A stretch of 64,000 nt of DNA from Eutrigla gurnardus (GCA_963514095.1 OY741275.1:6674151-6738150), one strand, 5' to 3'; positions 11,208-24,129 are shown, numbered from the stretch's first letter. Program-made: numbers and translations. The notes: generated by a model from the letters alone, not told the origin.

Positions 11208-13599
11208 ATGAGTGACAGCAGCGATGACGACGACGTCCCGGCGCTGTCCGCTCACACTCTGGCCGCCCTGCAGGAGTTTTACAAGGAGACCAACACCCCG
11301 ACTCCACCAGACCAGTTCGCTGTGGGAGCAGTGGAGGAGGACTGGGTGGGTCGACTGGCTTTTACTGACTCTGGTCTCTTTTATTTACTAGTGATGCAGT
11401 TAAAAAAGATGAACAGTTTATCGTGCAAAAAAATGACGAATGTGAATTTGCTGGTTTTCTGTCTTATATTATTGGAAATCAGGAAGCTAAAGTGGTGTCT
11501 GTGTAGCAGCTGAAACATGCAGCATTGCAGCCACTTCACGAGATGAAACGCTGTTGATGAAAGTGGTTAAAGTTGAGTTTGTCTGTGTTTCCACCAGCGG
11601 ATGAGTCAGTTCTGGTACAGCGACGAGACGGCGACTCGGCTGGCCGAGGAGGTCGTACATGAAGCTGGAGAAGGAGGCCGGTAAATGTACACTCACACAA
11701 ATGCATGTCTGGTTTTAGTCCTCAAGCAGGTGGCTGCCGGTCGGGGGGTAGAGCGGGTCGTCCTTTAAAGGCTGACAGTTTGATCCCAGGCTCCAGACAC
11801 TGAACCCCTTCCAGCAGTAGCCCACTGCTCCTAAATGCCTCGTTAAATAGAGATGTCAAACTTCATCTATTGAAATAAAGCTTAAAGTTCAAGCAAAATA
11901 AATCTAAAGGAGCGTTCAAACGAGAACTGAATGTTTGGAGCTGTTGCAGACAAAGTCGATGCAAAGACGCCACACTTCCTGTATTGATGTTGATTAGTGA
12001 TTCAGCGCTCCGGAAATAAACAGGATAAAGTCACTTTTTTTGTTTTTAGAGAGTAATATGAATAAAAGATTCATAGTAATTGTTGTGTTTACATTTTCTC
12101 ACTTAAAGCTCAGCTTGTCTCGTTGCCACATTGCATTGTGGTCCACTTTCTGATCTGGTTGGTCTCCTCTGTCATGGATGGATTCTGAAGTGCAGCTGTA
12201 AAGCAGAAGTCCTCGCTCAACGGATGTGAGCTTCACCGTTGTCGTCCTTGCTTTTTCTGCAGGATAGCGTGTGTGAGCGCGCCCAGCGTCTACCAGAAGC
12301 TGAAGCAGGGCGTGGTGGCCGGCTCGGACCGGCTGTCTGCTGTCGTGTTGGAGTACGACCGCCGCTTCGCCGCCTACGGCGACGACTTCGTCTTCTACGA
12401 CTACAACGAGCCGCTGGCCCTCGCGGCCGCCGCTCCTCAGAGCTTCGACATCGTCCTCGCCGACCCACCGTACCTGTCCGAGGAGTGTCTGAGCAAAGTG
12501 GCTGAAACCGTCAAGTTCCTGAGCAAACGCAAAGTGCTGCTGTGTACAGGTGAGAGGATCTGTGCTATTATTATTTTAATTATTATTATTGTTGTTGTTA
12601 TTATTATTATTATTGATAATAATATTATTATTATTGTTATTACTTTTATTAAGGCACAGAGATTGATCTGAGAGATGAATCTCTGGAAGTTGTTTAGATT
12701 CTTCTAAACAGCTGGATAAACATATTCCATCTGCTGGGTCATAATTTCATTCTTAATGAACCTAACATGAAGATTACAAAGAAGATTACATTCATCTCGT
12801 TATTATAACTTCAATTAAAAGTATGCTGTCATAATGCATGAGAAGCACAAGCTGGGTTTAAGAGACACTCGGAGACGAGAAATCAATGAACTGAAACTCA
12901 TTTGCTCCTCCTGTTATTCATCTTCTATTTATCTTTTGTTCATTTATAGTGGTGCTGTATAGTGTATATAGTGGTAGTCCTATTTCTAGTTGCCGTGGTA
13001 AAGTGAATATGGAGGGTCAACAAAATATAAGTACGCATTATGCAGAATAATATATAGTTTATTATTGTACTGATCATTAATCTAATGTAGCAGCTGGTAA
13101 ATGTGGAGCTCATTTTAATGACTTTATATTCTGCTGATAGTTTAACTGATAATATATTATCATGTATTTGTCGATCTATATTTTATTTACTCATCTAACT
13201 CTGTAAAGAAACTCAAGTTTTCCTTTAAATGTAGTGGAGTAAAACGTACCATACTTGCCTCTGAGATGTAATGGAGTAAAAGTTAAAAGTTGCAGAAAAT
13301 GGAAAAGCTCAAGTAAAGTAAAAGTACCTCAAAAGTGTAAAAGTACTGCTCATGTTACTCCTCAATCTGAGTCGAAAACGCAAGCTTCATCAACTTACTT
13401 CCTGTTTTTTCCCAGCTGCTTCGTTTGTGATCATCAGATTTGTGTGTTCTGTTCTCCAGGAGCCATCATGGAGAAAGTCGCCAAAGACCTTCTGGATGTG
13501 AGAATGTGCAGCTTCCTGCCAAAACACAACAGAAACTTGTCCAATGAGTTCCGCTGTTTTGTCAACTATCCATCTCGTCTGCTGTCAACCAAAGTCTGA
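11208..13599 (+). CDS. eef1akmt1: eEF1A lysine methyltransferase 1 (N6AMT2), complete
   Basis: A SAM-dependent cytosolic methyltransferase that methylates eEF1A (Lys79 in human). Four coding exons: 11208-11345, 11598-11680, 12263-12549 and 13460-13599 (TGA at the end), 648 nt, 215 residues. The human protein is about 214. Family blocks: start MSDSSDDDDVPALSAHTLAA, then SQFWYSDETA, GEGGRIACVSAPSVYQKLK, the N6-methyltransferase-like catalytic motif ADPPYLSEECL, and the C-terminal LSNEFRCFVNYPS. Split codons CG|G (11680/12263) and G|GA (12549/13460) rejoin correctly. The start ATG is the first in the exon and matches the family N-terminus. An ATTAAA lies near 13812. In human, EEF1AKMT1 and XPO4 are also close neighbours on 13q12. 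The intron at 12550-13459 has an ATT-rich patch (about 12566-12635) and a dispersed-repeat fragment near 13260-13340. Confidence 0.95.
12566..12650. repeat. (ATT)n-rich low-complexity tract
   Basis: Imperfect ATT/GTT repeats directly after the donor of the third eef1akmt1 coding exon. Low complexity, no coding signal. Confidence 0.7.
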
Positions 13600-14148
13600 T
13601 CCACACTGTGACTGCTGGGAGCACAAAGACACAACAGAGCCTTCAGCTTTTAGTCCAGAGCTCCTGGACTGCTGACGCACTGAGACCTGCGGGGGAAGGG
13701 GACGTTTTCATTTCATTTCCATCAACTGTCACAGGAACATGCAGATCTTTGTCTCCAGGAAGTTATGATGGACGGATTTCACGGTTTTCTGACATTTCAT
13801 AGACCTTCAGTCAATTAAAGGGGAACGTCACCAGTTTTTACCACTAAAACAGGTGAAAACAGTTGTGAAATATTTTCTGTTGCTCTTGGGGTGCTTTATC
13901 AATTTTGAGAAAAATACCCCCTGATGATGTCATGGTGATGTCATCGGGGTAACTTCTGTTTTGGTTTGGAGATGACACATTTTTAACACAAAGCCTGTGT
14001 GATCTATAAACTCAGTGTCAAGTTTGAAAAGATGTGTTCAGCAAATGAAGGCTTATACAACAAAGGATATTATACTGTATGTAAAAGGTAAAACGTTGGA
14101 TTCAGTGTTTTGGGGCCTTAACCCATATGTGGGATTAGAAGTTAGATA

Positions 14149-14322
<174 letters not shown>

Positions 14323-14718
14323 GTGCGCTCATAGAGATGCTTTTTACTTTATACAGTCCAGTGTACTTTTCCACTTTTACTTGAGAAAAGAAGTTCAAGA
14401 ATCAGTACTTCTACTTCTTTTTGAAGACAAGTATCTGTACTTCTACTTGAGCATGGGACATCTGTACTTTTGACTCCTCTGACCACAACAACACAATGAT
14501 GAAGACTGTTGGGTGTGATGTCTTCTTCACAGAGGATAAGGTTTAAAAGGTCGGTATCTGGTCTGTAGGTTTAAGTGGAGGATGAAGAAATGTCAATTTA
14601 ATGATCTTACTGATTATAAACTGTTCATGTGCACCTGCTCACTGACTCGTTACAGTTTGGTCTCGTACAGAACTCATGTTGATGAGAAAAGCCTGGAGGT
14701 AACGGATATTATCAGTGA

Positions 14719-14752
<34 letters not shown>
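14719..14752. repeat. (CA)n microsatellite
   Basis: A short pure CA array of 17 units in intergenic sequence. Confidence 0.9.
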
Positions 14753-14754
<2 letters not shown>

Positions 14755-15356
14755 CTCTTCCGCATCAACCGCTCCACGGAAATAATGATTAAAATGATAG
14801 CGTGTGATTAAAAACATTTCAATATTCGGCTTCTATGTATGTTCATCAAAGTGCGAGACTTGTAGAACCCTCAAATATCAGAAGATACATGAAACTTATT
14901 ATAGTATAATATTCTAGTGATACAGCATCCACATTTTTTTTTTATATAAATCTTTTAATTGGATTTTTTAGTCATGTACAACCATTTTTTACAGATACAA
15001 TGTTTACAAAAAAAATCTGTAGAAGGTTAGCAATAAGTTGTAGTGTACAGTGTTTGTTGAAAGCAACAACGATTTAAACTTAGAGCGGCTTACACACCTG
15101 CAAACTGGTCACCTTTTGGCTACAGTCACCTTTTTTATGTCAACCAGGGTAGTAGAAGTGAATGAAGAGGGTTTTAGTTTTGCATGTTGTCACCTTTTTC
15201 ACTTCTCCAGAGTTTGTAGGTCTGGGCTTAATGAGCTGAAGTTAACCCTTATCCCTTCCCACCACTGTTAGGCAAAAGAAAAGAGAAAACAAAAAACAAA
15301 ACCATTATTTAAATTACATATATCAAAAATAATAGATAAATGAAAATAATAATAAA

Positions 15357-15378
15357 AGGGGGGGGGGGGGGGGGGGGG
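15357..15378. repeat. Poly(G) run
   Basis: An uninterrupted run of about 21 G in AT-rich surroundings. A similar C run lies at about 33970-33987. Both are likely length-variable and prone to sequencing error. Confidence 0.85.
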
Positions 15379-16329
15379 CATCTAGTCACTTTGGGTGGGC
15401 AGGATCTTTTCTAATGGAAACTCATGTCTGTCCTCCACACAGGGACAGAGAGAGGAAGACAGACAACAAAATAAACCGCTGCTATGAGTTGAGACACAAG
15501 TGTCCTCCGTGTTTATTATGTCTATTTGTATTTCCATTAATAAAAAGTATAATTTTATTGTTATTTGAACACATACTACGCGACATGGAAACATGTTGGC
15601 TCTATAGCTTTATTAATTAAGAGAACACACTCAACTATCTCTTATATCTATTACTTTGAAAAGATACATTTACATACATTGCATAAATGTATGGAGCCTG
15701 TAACAGTATGGTTTGTTGAAAATAGTACAAACAGCAATACATTGATCCAACTAACAGTAGAGGCATTGATAACATGCAGTGTGTACCAACGGTCTCAAGG
15801 TGTCAGCGTCATCATGGTGTAAAACTGCTGCCTCAGACCAGAGGACCAGACAGGAAGCTGTTGGTGTAGAATAAAAGTCAGCTTTTCACCTGCATAGCAT
15901 TGCTAATATCAGCCGCATAAAAAACAAAGTAGAAAAATGGGTTTAGATTATCGGAAGACTTTATTGCCACGCTGCTCCAGACTGTATTAGCTTCTCAAGA
16001 AGAAAGCAAATACAAGACTTTATTCTACCTACTTTGAGACGAAAGAAAGGGGATGCCCCCCCACCCCCAATTTAGTTTCAGGCTAAAAGTTAAAACATTT
16101 GGTCGGCCCTGGCAATTTGGTCCCTAACCCAATTTCAGAAGAGGTTGTTATTTGCTTTATAATTACAAATATCAGGCTCAAGTGAGATTATGGCACCGGC
16201 AGCATGCGGCGCACTTAAAGGCTTTCATAATTAAATAACAGAAGCAATTCCTAAAACATTTGAATCAACCACAATGGCACAATCTTAGAATGAGATGGAA
16301 ATGGATATGCCTGCATATTTTTGTTTAAT

Positions 16330-16690
16330 GGGCTGCACGGTGGTGTAGTGGGTAGCACTGTCGCCTCACAGCGAGAAGGTCTCGGGTTCGATTCCCGGGT
16401 CAGGTTCGGGTTCTCCCCGTGTAAGCGTGGGTTCTCTCCGGGTTCTCCGGCTTCCTCCCACAGTCCAAAGACATGCAGGATGGGGATAGGTTAATTGATG
16501 ACTCTAAATTGCCCGTAGGTGTGAATGTGAGCCTAAATGGTTGTTTGTCTCTACATGTCTCCCTGTGATAGACTGGCGTCCTGTCCAGGGTGTACCCTGC
16601 CTTCGCCCAATGACAGCTGGGATCGGCTCCAGCCCCCCCGCGACCCTGAATACAGGATAAGCGGTAGAAAATGGATGGATTGATGGAGTT
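16330..16690 (+). mobile_element. tRNA-derived SINE-like teleost repeat, near full length
   Basis: The head has pol III promoter-like boxes: an A-box-like TAGTGGGTAGC and a B box GGTTCGATTCC at 16385-16395. The body is the very common teleost repeat with conserved stretches such as TCCGGCTTCCTCCCACAGTC and AAATTGCCCGTAGGTGTGAA. The tail is GGAT repeats (ATGGATGGAT). Reverse-strand fragments of the same family occur at about 29325-29490 and 36480-36545. The family name is not assigned. Confidence 0.75.
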
Positions 16691-17994
16691 TTGTTTAACA
16701 TGATGCTCAAATACAGATAACTACTTGGGAAAACCAAACAGGCTGCCGCTAAAATAATCCCCTACAGCCTAAAGAAAGGTTTGCTTAAATGATTCATTAT
16801 TTATTTAATAAGAACAAGCAAGCAACCAAGCAATTGTCCCAGGTGCTTATTGTCCCTCTTTGAACTCCTAACTCCACTCTCTCACCGGCTGCTGCTGCTG
16901 CTGCTAGCCACACTTTCCTTTGTTTCTCCCTAATTCTTTCCACACCTCCTTTACTCTTCCTACTGTCTTACGTTTACATTTCCAGTCCCTCACCCCCCCC
17001 CACACAAAAAAGGGGGCCAGTCCATCCTATTTAGTGGACCGTTGTGATCCACCGGTGTTGCTGCATGTGGTGAATTTCTTTACGATTCTTTTCCAGTGGC
17101 CCAAGAGGGCATCGGCCCTTCTGGACGTCACCCATTGGTTTGTGGACTCAAGTTCAGCATTTTGACCGTAACCCTCTTTGATTTTGGCTTTCGCCATCTT
17201 GGATGTTTACTGAGATTATAAATCAAGAGATAAGTAGGGTAATTTTCTCATAGACTTGCAACCAGAGGTGTCGCCCCCTGATGGTCAGTAGAGAGAATGC
17301 AAGTTTAGAACACTTCAGCGTTTGATCTGCATTTGTAGAGGAACATGTGACTGCTGCTTCCCATCTCAGACACTGACCAGACAGAGGTTGCCAAGCAACT
17401 GTTGTGCAGCATTTTGTTATTTGTTATTCTGCTGTCTTCATTGGATGAACGTGATTTCCTTACTGAGCTTCTCAACAAACCAGATCTCTTTGTGCATGAA
17501 TGAGGTTATACAGCAGCTATGATTTATCATGCTTTAAAAAGAAAAGCTCTGTAGTCTGCAATTCAATTTAAAATAATAATATTCCATCAATGGAGTATCT
17601 ACATCTTTACAAAAGAATACATCCTTCTTCTACTGATGTTTGAGAAAAGTGAGCTTGTGACCAGGGGGTTGACGGTTCAATTCCCCAGTTTAAGTACACA
17701 TAGAAAAGGCATACTAGTATGCATGGAAGTAGACAATGAAGGCTTGATCATATACAATGACAGTGTTGCAGTGAAGGAACTAACTTGTTAGACCTAAAGC
17801 ATACACCTGTGTTTTTGTGAGTGTTTGTTAAAGAGTAACCAAACCCCCAAACCACTTTTTCAGCTGAAAATTAATGCATCTGTGTATCTGGTGTTGTAGG
17901 TAATTGTTGACATATGAGCGCAGAGTATTTGAGAGTATTCTACATATTGTGTTAGAAATATACATCGTCTACTGTAGTTCTTCTCTGTGGTGGT

Positions 17995-18158
17995 CTGCTG
18001 CTGTTCTCCAGCCTGCTGATGTTCTCCAGCCTGCTGCTGTTCTCCAGCCTGCTGCTGTTCTCCAGCCTGATGCTGTTCTCCAGCCTGCTGCTGTTCTCCA
18101 GCCTGATGCTGTTCTCCAGCCTGCTGCTGTTCTCCAGCCTGATGCTGTTCTCCAGCCA
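17995..18158. repeat. 18-bp minisatellite (about 9 units)
   Basis: Tandem units of the type CTGCTGTTCTCCAGCCTG with A/C variants at two positions. The 18-bp period keeps frames open on both strands, giving a repetitive AGEQQQ/AGEQHQ peptide on the minus strand. This is a by-product of the period, not evidence of a gene. Confidence 0.9.
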
Positions 18159-18576
18159 CTTCAATCAAAACTCTGGGGTCTAAGACCAGTACTAGAGTAC
18201 CAGAGTAAAAGTTCCTTTGGTCAAATGCCAGCAGGCCCATCTGTCAGTGTGCCATACAACGCTGTCTTTTAGACGCAGCTGTCAACCCCCAGCAGCACCA
18301 CACAGCAGCCTACGCACAGGACAATTTCACAGCAGAGATTTCTCACGGTAATGGCTGCCAGGTGAAATGACGAGCAGGCTTCGGTGACAAGATGTGACAT
18401 TGGCGGCGGATATGAAGGAACGTCTCAACACCGCAGTCGACAAAGAGAACACAAAGAGCCGAGGCTAATTACAGCAGCTGTCAACAGGCTTCATTAGAGA
18501 TGTAGCACGGCTAATGGAGGCTGCCCCCTCTGCCTCGTCACAATGCTGCTGCTGCTCGGAACATTATTTATAGAGC

Positions 18577-18578
<2 letters not shown>

Positions 18579-18652
<74 letters not shown>

Positions 18653-18656
18653 CGCA

Positions 18657-18718
<62 letters not shown>
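18579..18718. repeat. Compound (CA)n-(CT)n microsatellite
   Basis: About 70 bp of CA, a short interrupted junction, then about 60 bp of pure CT. The CT part is a homopurine/homopyrimidine mirror repeat. Confidence 0.95.
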
Positions 18719-18722
<4 letters not shown>

Positions 18723-19829
18723 ATAGAGCAACTGAGAGATTGGTTTTGGCCAGCAGGAAAAGTTGGCTGGTGAACAATTTTTCAAAACATGAAAACGTTC
18801 CAGCTGGCAGGAGCCACTTTAGCATAGAATCTATCATCAATATTGTGGTGAACATGGCTGGGAAATGTAGGAAATATATTGTTTTGATTTTGGGATGAAC
18901 TGTTCCTTCATTTTTGATTCATGCTATTTCCTATTTCTACTCCATTATATTCATCGGACAGCTTTTCTTGCTTTACAAATAAAGATTCTTGCACAAAACA
19001 TACAAAGAGGTGATAACATGATTATTTGTTATAAATGACACTCCCCAACAGTTTACAAAAATACAGCTGAAATTTATGGAACCATCTAACCCCAGTCCAT
19101 CATATTGTATTTGTGAAAGAGGGCAGAGGAATGCTCATCGACGGCGACAGCTACATCCTCTGTAATGTCTGCTTGTATTTTATGTTGCTTTCAGACACAA
19201 GAACAACAAAAGCTCAGACAGAGACTGAATGAGATGAATGGAGGAGGAGGGACTGTGGGAAAGAGATAGAGGACAGAAACACTGAGGAGGAGACAAACAT
19301 TTACTAATCCTGTTCCTGGTGTGCTCTGCTTCTTTTTGTTTTGGTAGCTTTGTTCTACCATCATTGTACGTGTCCGCTTTCATCTATTATTGTAATAATT
19401 ATTAAAAAAATCTGTTTAAATGAGCCATTGTTCGTTTTCCAGGTGAAGTTTCATTCATGAGGATGTTATAATAAACATTTATTGAACCTTTTGTCTCTTA
19501 ACAGTATATGTGTATATATATATATATATATATTGTATGCACTTGGCATATGGAAAGCACTTTGTAATCCAAGTTCATAAAGGTGCTATATATAAAAAGT
19601 TTACCTTACTTAATTTACTATTTATATTATTTGCATTCATCCCAAACAATGCACTACAATTTGTATGAACCCATGCACAGCCAGGACGTGCAGCGCTGTA
19701 GTTTGAAGAGGGACAAAGTCCCCGTGACGTTTCGGAAAACTGTCAATGCTTTGTTGTTGGACTCATCCACCTCTCACCCCACCATGTAGTCTTTGTCAGT
19801 ATTTAATACTACATCAGTAGTTCTGGATG

Positions 19830-19990
19830 TTGTTTACGTCAATGCATTTAATTCATGTGTCCACCATGGAAAAGGATCTTGACTAACTTTCCATTGGCAT
19901 TCACATGAAAATAGACTCTCTGTCTCTGTCTGACAATTCGTGTCCATGTACACAAAACCAAGAGATTGCGTATGGTGAGTATTTCACTAC
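19830..19990 (+). repeat. Dispersed repeat, copy related to 38660-38830
   Basis: Shares ordered blocks with 38660-38830: CCACCATG(A)AAAAGGATC, TAACTTTC(C/G)ATTGG, AATTCGTGTCC(A/C)TGTACACA, and ATTTCAC(T/G)AC(G/C)TGCTGG. Two diverged copies of the same unnamed dispersed repeat. No coding capacity was seen. Confidence 0.6.
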
Positions 19991-20786
19991 GTGCTGGAGA
20001 CCTGGCTGTGTGTTCACATGGTGACCTGGACCGAGGGAGAAAATAAACCTCACAGAGACGTGAACACGGCAGCCTCCCTCCCCTCCTGCTTGGTGTGATT
20101 ATGTTTCTCCCTGTTCAGGAGCCGACTGCCTCCCCAGATGGTAGAATTGGTTTTTCTTGGTGTGTGAGGAAACAGAAGCGACGTCTGAAGTCTTTGTGTG
20201 GGGCTGCTGCAGTTAGCAGTCGTCCTTAATTTAATAATAGAAACTAATATGACACTTTCTTCTGATTACAGCTGACAGCAGCCCACAAAACAAAACTATA
20301 AAATGGAGATGTTAATGAACTAACTGATGCTGTTTTAATCAATGTCACAAGGTTAAACTGAAGAAATCTGCAAATGCATATGTGATACTTAAAATGCCCA
20401 AAGAGAGATGACTTGAGTAATTACAAAGGCAATGCCTGATAATGAGATTATGTCCTTTCAGATTAATACCAATTATTTTCATGGGTTGGAAGAAAGGCCT
20501 GCACAACGACAATTACATGAATGTATTAAGTACTGTTAATGAATTCAGTTAATTTTGCTTACAGGTGAAAATGGGTTTGGGTTGAGTTTTGTGTTTGTTC
20601 TGAAGTGTAAAATAATGAGTTTTTTTATCGACAATATATCAGTATTTTGAGCCTTAACTTTTAAAGTAAGAATAATGACTATTGAGAGATCATTTAAAAA
20701 ATAAATGAAGCCCTTACACTGTCAATACTTGTTTTTACATGTAAATTACAAACAAATGCATTGACATTTCTTGTACAAAGCAGTAG

Positions 20787-20965
20787 AGGGGGGTTTAGCT
20801 CAGGAGGTAGAGCGGGTTGGCTGGTTGGCCTCACCCTAATTGCTCCTGACGAGCTGGCTGTCGCCCTGCGTGGTTGACTCCACCGTCGGTGTGTGAATGT
20901 GTGCGTGAATGTCAGTCATTACTGTAAAGCGCTTTGGAGAAATATGGTAAATGAGGACCATTAAC
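20787..20965 (+). mobile_element. tRNA-derived SINE fragment
   Basis: Starts GGGGGGTTTAGCTCAGGAGG with a tRNA-like A box (TAGCTCAGGAGGTAGAG), then a teleost SINE body ending AAGCGCTTTGGAGAAATATGG. A weaker head fragment of a similar element lies near 11735-11810. Confidence 0.6.
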
Positions 20966-21285
20966 CATAGATGTAGGGGAAACACTTGAGATCTGACACC
21001 AGAGTATTGTCATCAGAATCAGTTTTACTAGAATTACAGTAACCATATTACCTAATGAATCAAAATGTTAATTTCAAATCATTTGTGCTTTGTACATGTA
21101 TGTTTCAGCTGCTGTAAGACGTAACACCTAACATCTGGGGCCACAGATCAGGAAAGTGACTCAACATCTGGCTCCAGATAGAGATGGTGGCAGAATGGAT
21201 GGAGTGAAAGCAGAGAATGGATAGTACATCAGGTTAAACTCCTCGTTTTTGGACTCGCATAGTATTCTGGAATGTGCAGAGTCCT

Positions 21286-22045
21286 GGGCTGCAGTTGAAT
21301 ATAAAATGAGGTCCTAACTCCTGGGAGGGGGGTACGTCACAAGATTAAGGAAAGGCGATAGGAGAACTCAAAAGGATTTCGGGAAAGACAAACGCGATGT
21401 TCAGAGAATCCGACCAGACTTTCACTAAGCTACGTCATTATAATGATGACCGCTGATGATTGACAGCTGATGATCGACACCCGTGATTGACGTCCGTCTG
21501 CGCTGGAGAAACTAAAATAATGGACTACAAAAAGCGCATCGTCCACTTCTCCACATATTGGTTTTATAAGCAGCTCGTTCACTGACCGGCTTCAGGTCCA
21601 GCAGCTCCTCCTTCCTGTTTGACCGTTTGCTGTTTTTACATTTAATTTGTGGTTTTAGTTTTGTTTTGTCAAGTTTGTAACATGATTGAAATAAAAAAAT
21701 ATATAATACAATTATTGTCCACACACATTTACACAATTCCATAATACAGTATATGTCTGCATGAAAGTCATTGTTAAATATATAAATGTATATCGTTTGT
21801 TTTCATGAACGGCGGAGGTGTGCAGCACTTTAAATGTTGCTCTCGCAAAGAATTGTGGGTCGGCGTAATCTCCTTTCCTTTCGCATAGGAAGGTCCGTTG
21901 CATCCTATGCTAAAGGAGCTCTGAAAGGAAGCATTGGAGCTCCTTTCCTTTGCATTTAGAGAATCAAACGGCTCTTATCATGGCGGCCACTTGTTTACTT
22001 CCGGGTCACTTCTTCCTAAGCAAAATAGACTATTCAACCGCAGCC
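21286..22045 (+). mobile_element. TIR element without coding capacity, copy 1
   Basis: About 760 bp. Ends are inverted (GGGCTGCAGTTGAATA and TATTCAACCGCAGCC). Long blocks are nearly identical to the copy at 31364-32041, including AAAGGCGATAGGAGAACTCA, GCTGATGATTGACAGCTGAT and GGAAGGTCCGTTGCATCCTA. No transposase frame is present. A 17-bp direct repeat, AATGTGCAGAGTCCTGG, lies just outside at 21270-21286 and again at about 22067-22083. Confidence 0.7.
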
Positions 22046-22214
22046 AAGGTTCATGCACTGTTTGTAAATGTGCAGAGTCCTGGCTCATGGGCTAGATGTT
22101 AAAAAAAGGTGCATGTGTACTGCTTGTGATGGATTTGAAAATAAATAAACATTTGTACTTTTTTTTTTTTAAATCTGGGTCAAGTATGGCACATTAATGA
22201 AGTGGCTGAGTTAA

Positions 22215-23204
22215 AGGAGAAATCCGGGGTAATTTTTGACCCCATTTCCGTTGTCCCCAGGGTCATCCCGACTTATTAGAAGCAAAAAACCCGAAAAAAA
22301 TTGACGTTGCCTAGCCCGAGATCTGTACCTGCCTGGCAGCCTTCCAGACTCGCTCCAATGCTAACCCATTGGGGCAAGTTTTATCTGCTTTTCTGGGCCT
22401 CAGAAAATAATTCCAATACCTATGCAACACAGGTTGGGTCCATATGAAACACGACAGTGCTCGTTTAGCTCAAATAGTGTGGCGAAATGACATAAATATG
22501 TGTGTTTTGCATGGAGTTACTCACCTCAAATCACCCAGTAGACATTAGCAGTAGATAGCTGTTATTTCCATATGTATGACTATGTTACAACATAGCAACG
22601 ATAGCTTACAGCTAGTGAGCGCTCGTCCGTCCAAATCACCGCAGAAACGAAAACGTTTTCCTCGTAGTTTTTGTATCCATAAAGAAACGATCGAGCAGTG
22701 CAGTCCTCATGTCCGTAATAAATCGATGAAGCTGTTATGTCCATATGTATGACTATGTTACAACAAAGCAACTTGCGCGAGACTTGTTTTGGCTCCCGGC
22801 TGCTGTTTAGCTGTAAGCAGTCGTTGCTATGTTGTAACATAGTCATACATATGGACATAACAGCTATCTACTGCTAATATCTACGGGGTGATTTGAGGTG
22901 AGTAACTCCATGCAAAAGCACATATTTATGTCGTTTTGCCACACTATTTGAGCTAAACGAGTGCTGTCGTGTCTCGTAAGGACCCAACCTGTGTTGCATA
23001 GGTATTGGAATTATTTTCTGAGGCCCAGAAAAGCAGATAAAACTTGCCCCAATGGGTTAGCATTGGAGCAAGTCTGGAAGGCTGCCAGGCAGGTATAGAT
23101 CTCGGGCTAGGCAACGTCAATTTTTGTCTGTTTTTTTGCTTCTAATAAGTCGGGATGACCCTGGGGACAATGAAAATGGGGTCACAAATGACCAGATTTC
23201 TCCT
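22215..23204. mobile_element. Foldback / long-TIR element bounded by TTAA
   Basis: A 990 bp segment whose ends are long inverted repeats of roughly 370-390 bp (about 22215-22600 and 22815-23204), with a short unmatched centre. Termini are AGGAGAAATC... and its complement ...GATTTCTCCT, and both ends are flanked by TTAA (22211-22214 and 23205-23208). A TTAA duplication is the piggyBac signature, but TA duplication is equally readable here. No transposase frame is present, so this is a non-autonomous element. Confidence 0.75.
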
Positions 23205-23734
23205 TTAAGGTTTAATTATCAGGAACCACATCTGGAAATTGTTTGGTCCAGAATAGGGTCAGTTCTGCTTGTACAGTTTGAGTTAATGGCCTTATTTGGC
23301 CCACGTTTTGGATGCCAGATGTGGGCCACTAAAGGACCATAATTCATTGCTGTATGTGGGCCAAGTGCAAGTGGGTTGTGTGGCCCATCACTGGGCTAGA
23401 CCAGTTTTGCTATGTGGGTAGATACAGTATGTCTCTGAAACGGTCACGAAAAGTGGATTATTCCTGGCTTAAATGAATCACCTTTTAAAAAGACAGTGAT
23501 GTGGCAGAGAGGGGTGGATTTTCTTTTTGGAGACTTGCCTCGACTTGCCGAGTCTTTTCTGGAGGGTACGGGGCATTTTACACACAGAGCTACTGAATCA
23601 GGGCTGTACGAAGCCGGAGTTGTATCCAAATTAACATTGAAGAAAGGATCCATTTCAACGATCCGGGACCCTTCCCTTGATCATTTCACTGTTGCTGAAA
23701 TAGAAGGTTTGGTTTTGTTTTCTAGACCTAACTT

Positions 23735-23850
23735 TCATTTTGTTGCCTAAACCTAAAACTGTATATATTTATTTTAAACCCAACCATGATGTTTTTCCAA
23801 AACCTAACTCAGAGGTTTAGTCGTCTAAACATAACTTTCGTTCCAACTGA
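23735..23850. repeat. Dispersed teleost repeat fragment
   Basis: Contains AACCCAACCATGATGTTTTT and AAACCTAACTC motifs. Reverse-complement relatives are seen near 38570-38640, with weaker ones near 33220-33250 and 41020-41070. An unnamed, old dispersed family. Confidence 0.45.
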
Positions 23851-24129
23851 AAAAGCAAATAAAAAAAACGTGTTGCAAGCACGAACGATAGCCTACTTTC
23901 AATTAAAATACAGTACATTGGTTTGAAAGTTTTGCTAAGCGACAGGGGGAAAAATGGAAAATTCACATATCAAATGATTTCAAATGTGCCTATACTGCTG
24001 GTAGTTTAATGTATAATAACACAGCATCATTTATTTTATTTAATATATTTGGTATTAATAATCTGAAGTAACTAAAGCTGTCAGATACATGTATTGCAGT
24101 AAAAATCTGAATATTAACCTTTGAGATAG

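Noticed and set aside
20787..20860. tRNA gene suggested by a TAGCTCAGGAGGTAGAG head
   Set aside because: No proper anticodon and T arms follow, and the body is that of a SINE, so it is a tRNA-derived SINE head. The same applies to 16330-16400.
22580..22858. A 92-codon minus-strand frame
   Set aside because: It lies in the centre of the foldback element and shows no transposase or other protein features.
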